A DNA stretch of 10,171 bases from Lysobacterales bacterium (GTDB lineage: Bacteria > Pseudomonadota > Gammaproteobacteria > Xanthomonadales > SZUA-36), in assembly GCA_026193295.1 (NCBI GenBank), contig JAPHSB010000046.1:1-10171 (forward strand). The letters are read 5' to 3'. Each line of letters begins with the position of its first letter. Position 1 is the first letter of the stretch. Both the position numbers and the translations under genes were made by a program. This document shows positions 6,494-10,171 of this stretch, piece after piece. Under the pieces are notes generated by a model that did no database searches, had not been told where the DNA came from, and saw only the letters and a list, made by a program, of their open reading frames with translations.

Positions 6494-7402
6494 CTAGTCG
6501 ACGGTTTCGACAACCACCGTATCGCTGATGTCACTTACCCAGGCCAGTACGCCCAGAACCGGCCCGTCGAAGTACTCCATGCGCCCCGTTCGCACTGGGC
6601 GGCTCTGTTCGAGGCGATGGATGAGAAAGGAGGAGGGCAGCGGCGGCGGCGGTGGCTCACCCGGTATCGACGGCAGGGGCGCCGGGGCGTTGGCCATGGC
6701 TTCGTCGTAAACCGGCTCGCGCCACTCAACGGCCATTGCGAGGTGCAGGAATCTCGAGCGGGTCAGGCTGACAGTGCCATCCAGTTGGTAGTAGACAATT
6801 GGGTCTGGCAGGGTCCCCGCGGCATCGTCCTCGAATCCGGTTTGCTCCGAAGAGGCGGCTGTATCGCCAAAAACCGTGGATTCCTCCGCTGCAGTTCGCA
6901 GTGCACGTTCCTCGGCCCAGGGGTCCTCGACCAGGACGGTCTCGAGATCGTGCACACGCAGAACAGGGAACGGCGGGTTCGAGCCTTGTTCCCAAGCCAG
7001 GTACTGTAGTGGCCGGAACGGGCCGCTGAGGCGCAGACGGCGCCAGGCTTCCTGCATTTCCGGCCCCATCTGCTCGACGTGCGTCACCACGTTCCAGGGA
7101 TCCTCTTCGACAACAGGAAGCAAACCTTCATCGGTGCTTGCATCACTTGTCTCGACGGGTGAGGGTGTGACTTCCGCTGGCGGCGCGGCCGCTTCGACGC
7201 CTTCGGTGTCTTCGGCCGGCGGTTGCAGAAAATCCAGCGCGGAACTGAAATCATTCGGTTTTCTGGCCTCGCGTCCTTCCTGGTCATGGCCAAGGTGCGT
7301 CAGGACGATGACCTCCACGCGGTAACGGCTGTCCTCCGCGAGAGCGGTTTCCAGACCCTGGAATATAGTGATAATTAAGATTAATAAAATTAAGTAACGC
7401 AT
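6494..7402 (-). CDS. csiV: CsiV-family periplasmic protein
   Basis: This is an exported protein of the CsiV family. In Vibrio cholerae, CsiV is a periplasmic peptidoglycan-binding protein needed for PBP1A/LpoA-dependent cell-wall synthesis. Residues 1-22 form a signal peptide (core LILLILIITIF, probable cleavage after ALA at 22). The mature part opens with YRVEVIVLTHLG (27-38), the family's opening strand. A central acidic, Pro/Ala/Thr-rich linker (about 62-100) of low complexity follows, then PFRPLQYLAWEQ (128-139), and a C-terminal segment (about 258-292, FLIHRLEQSRPVRTGRMEYF, then GVLAW) that matches the family's conserved end. A five-proline run occurs at 250-254. The start is 9 bp after the mfd stop, with no SD and a strikingly AT-rich initiation region. 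csiV next to mfd is an arrangement I know from other gammaproteobacteria. The family call rests on the two ends and the location, since the middle is poorly conserved. Confidence 0.82.
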   Translation of the reverse strand: MRYLILLILIITIFQGLETALAEDSRYRVEVIVLTHLGHDQEGREARKPNDFSSALDFLQPPAEDTEGVEAAAPPAEVTPSPVETSDASTDEGLLPVVEEDPWNVVTHVEQMGPEMQEAWRRLRLSGPFRPLQYLAWEQGSNPPFPVLRVHDLETVLVEDPWAEERALRTAAEESTVFGDTAASSEQTGFEDDAAGTLPDPIVYYQLDGTVSLTRSRFLHLAMAVEWREPVYDEAMANAPAPLPSIPGEPPPPPLPSSFLIHRLEQSRPVRTGRMEYFDGPVLGVLAWVSDISDTVVVETVD

Positions 7403-7430
7403 TGAATTTGATCATTCATTTGAACACAAA
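7361..7430. other. AT-rich trough across the mfd/csiV junction
   Basis: By my count only 15 of these 70 bases are G or C (about 21%), in a window that is otherwise well above 60% GC. It spans the last mfd codons, the 9-bp gap and the csiV signal-peptide codons, which use TTA four times and ATA once, codons otherwise scarce here. It could be an unstructured initiation region that replaces a missing SD, a cryptic promoter, or a binding site for an AT-selective nucleoid protein. I saw no convincing -35/-10 pair on either strand. Confidence 0.6.
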
Positions 7431-10171
7431 TGTTCCAATAACGCCGCGGCCTCTTTGAATCGCAGCGCCGCGTCTTCCCGCGGTTCCAGAATCCGCAAAG
7501 CGCGCGACCCGTCCATGCGATAGGACCGGCTGTTCTCCTGGATCAGCCGGATCAGCGCGGCCGGATCGGCCTGCGCCTGCTCCATGAACTCCACGCGGCC
7601 GCCTTGCGGCCCAAAGTCCAGCCGCGACACGCCCACGCGCTCGGCTCGCAGCCTCAGTTCAGCAATGGCGAACAGGTTCTTCGTCGCCTCCGGCAACAGG
7701 CCGAAGCGGTCGATCATTTCCACCTGCAACTCCCGCAAGGCCGCCGCGTCGCGGGCACTGGCAATGCGCTTGTACAGCGTAAGTCGCCCCTGCACATCGG
7801 CCAGGTAGGTCTCCGGAATCAACGCGGGCACGTGCAGCTCGATCTCGATGCCGCGGTGCATGGGCGCTTCCAGGTCCGGCTCCTGCCCATTCTGCATCGC
7901 CGCAACCGCCCGCGCCAGCATGTCACTGTAGAGACTGAACCCGACCTGGTTGATCTGGCCGCTTTGCTCGACACCCAGCAACTCACCGGCGCCCCGGATT
8001 TCCAGGTCGTGCGTAGCCAGTGTGAAACCGGCGCCGAGTTCCTCCAGCGAGGCGATCGCTTCCAGCCGCTTGCGGGCGTCGGCAGTCATGCTGCGCCGGT
8101 CCGGCACTACCAGGTAGGCGTAGGCGCGATGGTGCGAGCGTCCCACCCGGCCGCGCAACTGGTGCAGCTGCGCCAGCCCGAAGCGATCCGCCCGGTTGAT
8201 GATGATGGTATTCGCGGTGGGTACATCGATGCCGCTCTCGATAATGGTCGTGCACACCAGAACGTTGTAGCGCTGCCGGTAGAAGTCCACCATGACCTTC
8301 TCCAGCTGCCGCTCCGGCATCTGGCCATGGGCCACCGCCAGGCGGGCCTGGGGCGCCAGCTCCTGAACCTCCCGGGCGATGCGTTCGATGGAACGCACCT
8401 CGTTGTGCAGAAAGAATACCTGGCCGCCGCGCTGCAACTCGCGCAGCAGGGCCTCGCGCAGCAGCGCGCGGTTCCATTCCGTGATCAGGGTCTTGATCGC
8501 CATGCGCCGGGCCGGTGGGGTGGCGATGATGGACAGATCGCGGATGCCCGACATGGCCATGTTCAGCGTGCGCGGAATCGGCGTGGCGGTCAGGGTCAGC
8601 AGATCCACCTCGGCGCGCAATTGCTTGAGACGCTCCTTTTGCTGCACGCCGAAGCGTTGTTCCTCGTCGATGATGACCAGGCCCAGTCGTTTGAAGCGGA
8701 TGTCCTTCTGAATCAACCGATGGGTGCCGATCACGATATCGACCGCGCCTTGCTCGAGGCGCTTGAGCACCGCCCCGGTTTCACTGCCGGTGCGAAAGCG
8801 CGACAGCAGTTCGACACGCACCGGCCAATCCGCCAGCCGGTCGCTGAAGGTGGAGAAATGCTGTTGAGCGAGCAGCGTGGTCGGCACCAGCAGGGCGACC
8901 TGCCGGCCGGCCTGCACCGCGATGAATGAAGCCCGCAAAGCGACCTCGGTCTTGCCGAAGCCAACGTCCCCGCAGACCACGCGATCCATCGGCATGGGCG
9001 ATTCGAGATCGGCCAGCACCGCGTCGATCGCGGTCTGCTGATCGGGTGTTTCCTCGTACGGAAATCCTGAGGCGAACTCCGCATACAGTTTGGCGTCGAC
9101 CGGAAAAGCGAAGCCCTTCCGCGCGAGGCGTCGCGCATAGAGGTCCAGCAACTCGGCCGCGACATCCCGTACCTGCTGCGCCGCCTTGCGCTTGGCTTTC
9201 TCCCACTGGCGGCTTCCAAGCCGGTGGAGCGGGGCAGTCTCCGGATCACTGCCGGTATAGCGGGAGACCAGGTGCAGCGAGGAAACGGGTACGTACAACT
9301 TGTCGTTGTCCGCATACTCCAGCATCAGGAACTCGGCGGGGCGGCCGTCGATTTCGAGCGTCTGCAATTCGATGTAGCGGCCCACGCCATGGTCTTCATG
9401 GACCACCGGCGCACCGGCCGCGAGGTCGGTCAAATTGCGGATGATCGATTCCGGGTCGCGCTCGCTTTCGCCACGCTGAGCGCCGCGGACTATCTTCGGG
9501 CGCGAACGCCCGCCGAACAGCTGAGACTCGGTGATCAGCGCCAAGCCCTGGCTGGCGTCACCAGGGAGTATGAAGCCCTCCTCGATCGGCAGCACGGCGA
9601 GGCCGAGGGGAACGTGAGAGTTGTGGAATTCGGCGAAGCTGTCGCAGGGCTGCGGACTCACGCCGAAAGCCGCCAGCGTGCTTCTCAGGACCTCTCGCCG
9701 GCCGGTTGTGTCCGCGGCGAAAAGAACACGGCCGTGAAACGCTTCCAGGAAGCCCTGCAAGGCCGCGGCCGGTTCCCGGCCGCGTTCATGGATGTGCAGG
9801 TCCGGCGGTGGCTCGCTGCTGAACTCGGTGGCGCCGGACGGCGCCGTTTCGGAACCGGGCAACAACACCGTGGTGCAGCCGTCCAGCCTGGAACGCAATT
9901 CTTCCGCTGTGAAAAACAGCTCTTCCGGGTCGAGCACCGGCCGCTCCACGTCGTAGCGACGCTGCTCCCAGCGCTCGCGTGTGCGCCGCGTCAGGTCTTC
10001 CGCAGCTTCGTACACGCCTTCCTGCAGCACCAGCACGGGGGCTTGCTGCAAATAGTCCAGCAGGAAAGACGTCTGTGCATGGAACAGCGGCAGGTACTGT
10101 TCCAGGCCTTGGGGCAGCACGCCATCGCGGAGGTCCTGGTACAGGTTGACGTTGCGCATATCCACGTCGAA
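7412..10171 (-). CDS. mfd: Transcription-repair coupling factor Mfd, 5' end outside window
   Basis: Mfd is a cytoplasmic ATP-driven DNA translocase that displaces stalled RNA polymerase and recruits UvrA to the lesion. The reading frame stays open to the window edge (919 codons seen). Numbering from the GTG at 10165, residues 1-230 are the later part of the UvrB-like module. About 240-305 is the RNA-polymerase-interacting CarD-like domain (VVHEDHGVGRYIEL, then DKLYVPVSSLHL). Walker A is GDVGFGKTE (399-407), the DEEQ box is 500-503, and TATPIPRTLNMAMSGIRDLS (527-546) is motif III and beyond. Motif VI is QLRGRVGRS (669-677), and the C-terminal TRCF domain runs from about 770 to the end. Lys 405 aligns with E. 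coli Lys 634, so about 229 residues lie beyond the window, giving roughly 1,146 in total, normal for Mfd. The GTG/ATG codons at 10165 and 10159 are internal, not starts. csiV follows after 9 bp. Confidence 0.97.
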   Translation of the reverse strand, partial: FDVDMRNVNLYQDLRDGVLPQGLEQYLPLFHAQTSFLLDYLQQAPVLVLQEGVYEAAEDLTRRTRERWEQRRYDVERPVLDPEELFFTAEELRSRLDGCTTVLLPGSETAPSGATEFSSEPPPDLHIHERGREPAAALQGFLEAFHGRVLFAADTTGRREVLRSTLAAFGVSPQPCDSFAEFHNSHVPLGLAVLPIEEGFILPGDASQGLALITESQLFGGRSRPKIVRGAQRGESERDPESIIRNLTDLAAGAPVVHEDHGVGRYIELQTLEIDGRPAEFLMLEYADNDKLYVPVSSLHLVSRYTGSDPETAPLHRLGSRQWEKAKRKAAQQVRDVAAELLDLYARRLARKGFAFPVDAKLYAEFASGFPYEETPDQQTAIDAVLADLESPMPMDRVVCGDVGFGKTEVALRASFIAVQAGRQVALLVPTTLLAQQHFSTFSDRLADWPVRVELLSRFRTGSETGAVLKRLEQGAVDIVIGTHRLIQKDIRFKRLGLVIIDEEQRFGVQQKERLKQLRAEVDLLTLTATPIPRTLNMAMSGIRDLSIIATPPARRMAIKTLITEWNRALLREALLRELQRGGQVFFLHNEVRSIERIAREVQELAPQARLAVAHGQMPERQLEKVMVDFYRQRYNVLVCTTIIESGIDVPTANTIIINRADRFGLAQLHQLRGRVGRSHHRAYAYLVVPDRRSMTADARKRLEAIASLEELGAGFTLATHDLEIRGAGELLGVEQSGQINQVGFSLYSDMLARAVAAMQNGQEPDLEAPMHRGIEIELHVPALIPETYLADVQGRLTLYKRIASARDAAALRELQVEMIDRFGLLPEATKNLFAIAELRLRAERVGVSRLDFGPQGGRVEFMEQAQADPAALIRLIQENSRSYRMDGSRALRILEPREDAALRFKEAAALLEHLCSNE

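Noticed and set aside
7422..7435. Dyad GAACACAAATGTTC that looks like a Gram-positive LexA box
   Set aside because: Spacing between the half-sites is 6 and not 4, the site lies in the last mfd codons, and gammaproteobacterial LexA uses a CTGT-N8-ACAG site.
7604..8929. Open reading frame of 441 codons on the plus strand inside mfd
   Set aside because: It is antisense to conserved Mfd motor sequence, rich in Gln, His and Arg without any family motif, and explained by codon bias.

Overview
The window is GC-rich chromosomal DNA, about 60-65% GC by eye, densely packed with ordinary bacterial genes. The gene set points to a gammaproteobacterium: a prfB-lysS pair, a YafV-type omega-amidase, and a CsiV-family protein directly behind mfd. 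A REP-type inverted repeat resembles those of Pseudomonas and Xanthomonadales relatives. I cannot place the genus from sequence alone.

Layout: there are two convergent blocks. The plus-strand block (1-4285) holds the 3' part of prfB (release factor 2), a REPIN-like double hairpin, lysS (lysyl-tRNA synthetase), a family 2 glycosyltransferase with an extra C-terminal Rossmann-like domain, and the nitrilase-family omega-amidase gene yafV. The minus-strand block (10171-4298) reads mfd (transcription-repair coupling factor, 5' end outside the window), csiV, then a small four-helix membrane protein (probably DUF6394) and a two-TM potassium-channel-like protein with two RCK domains. The blocks meet tail to tail with only 12 bp between stop codons (4286-4297) and no visible terminator. 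No gene-free stretch exceeds 100 bp. I found no tRNA, rRNA, CRISPR array, insertion sequence or phage gene.

How the genes work together: prfB-lysS is a classical translation operon. The glycosyltransferase follows lysS by 12 bp and is probably read with it, while yafV may have its own promoter. On the minus strand mfd and csiV are 9 bp apart and probably coupled, with a very AT-rich patch at the junction. The small membrane protein and the channel are 8 bp apart and look like one two-gene unit with its own candidate promoter.

Nothing here is clearly a new defence or mobile system. The items most worth a second look are the REPIN-like repeat whose outer end contains the prfB stop codon, the DUF6394/channel pair with a GFGE selectivity filter, the glycosyltransferase-Rossmann fusion, and the AT-rich mfd/csiV junction. 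Six of the eight genes are complete. Stop codons are 4 TAG, 4 TGA and no TAA.
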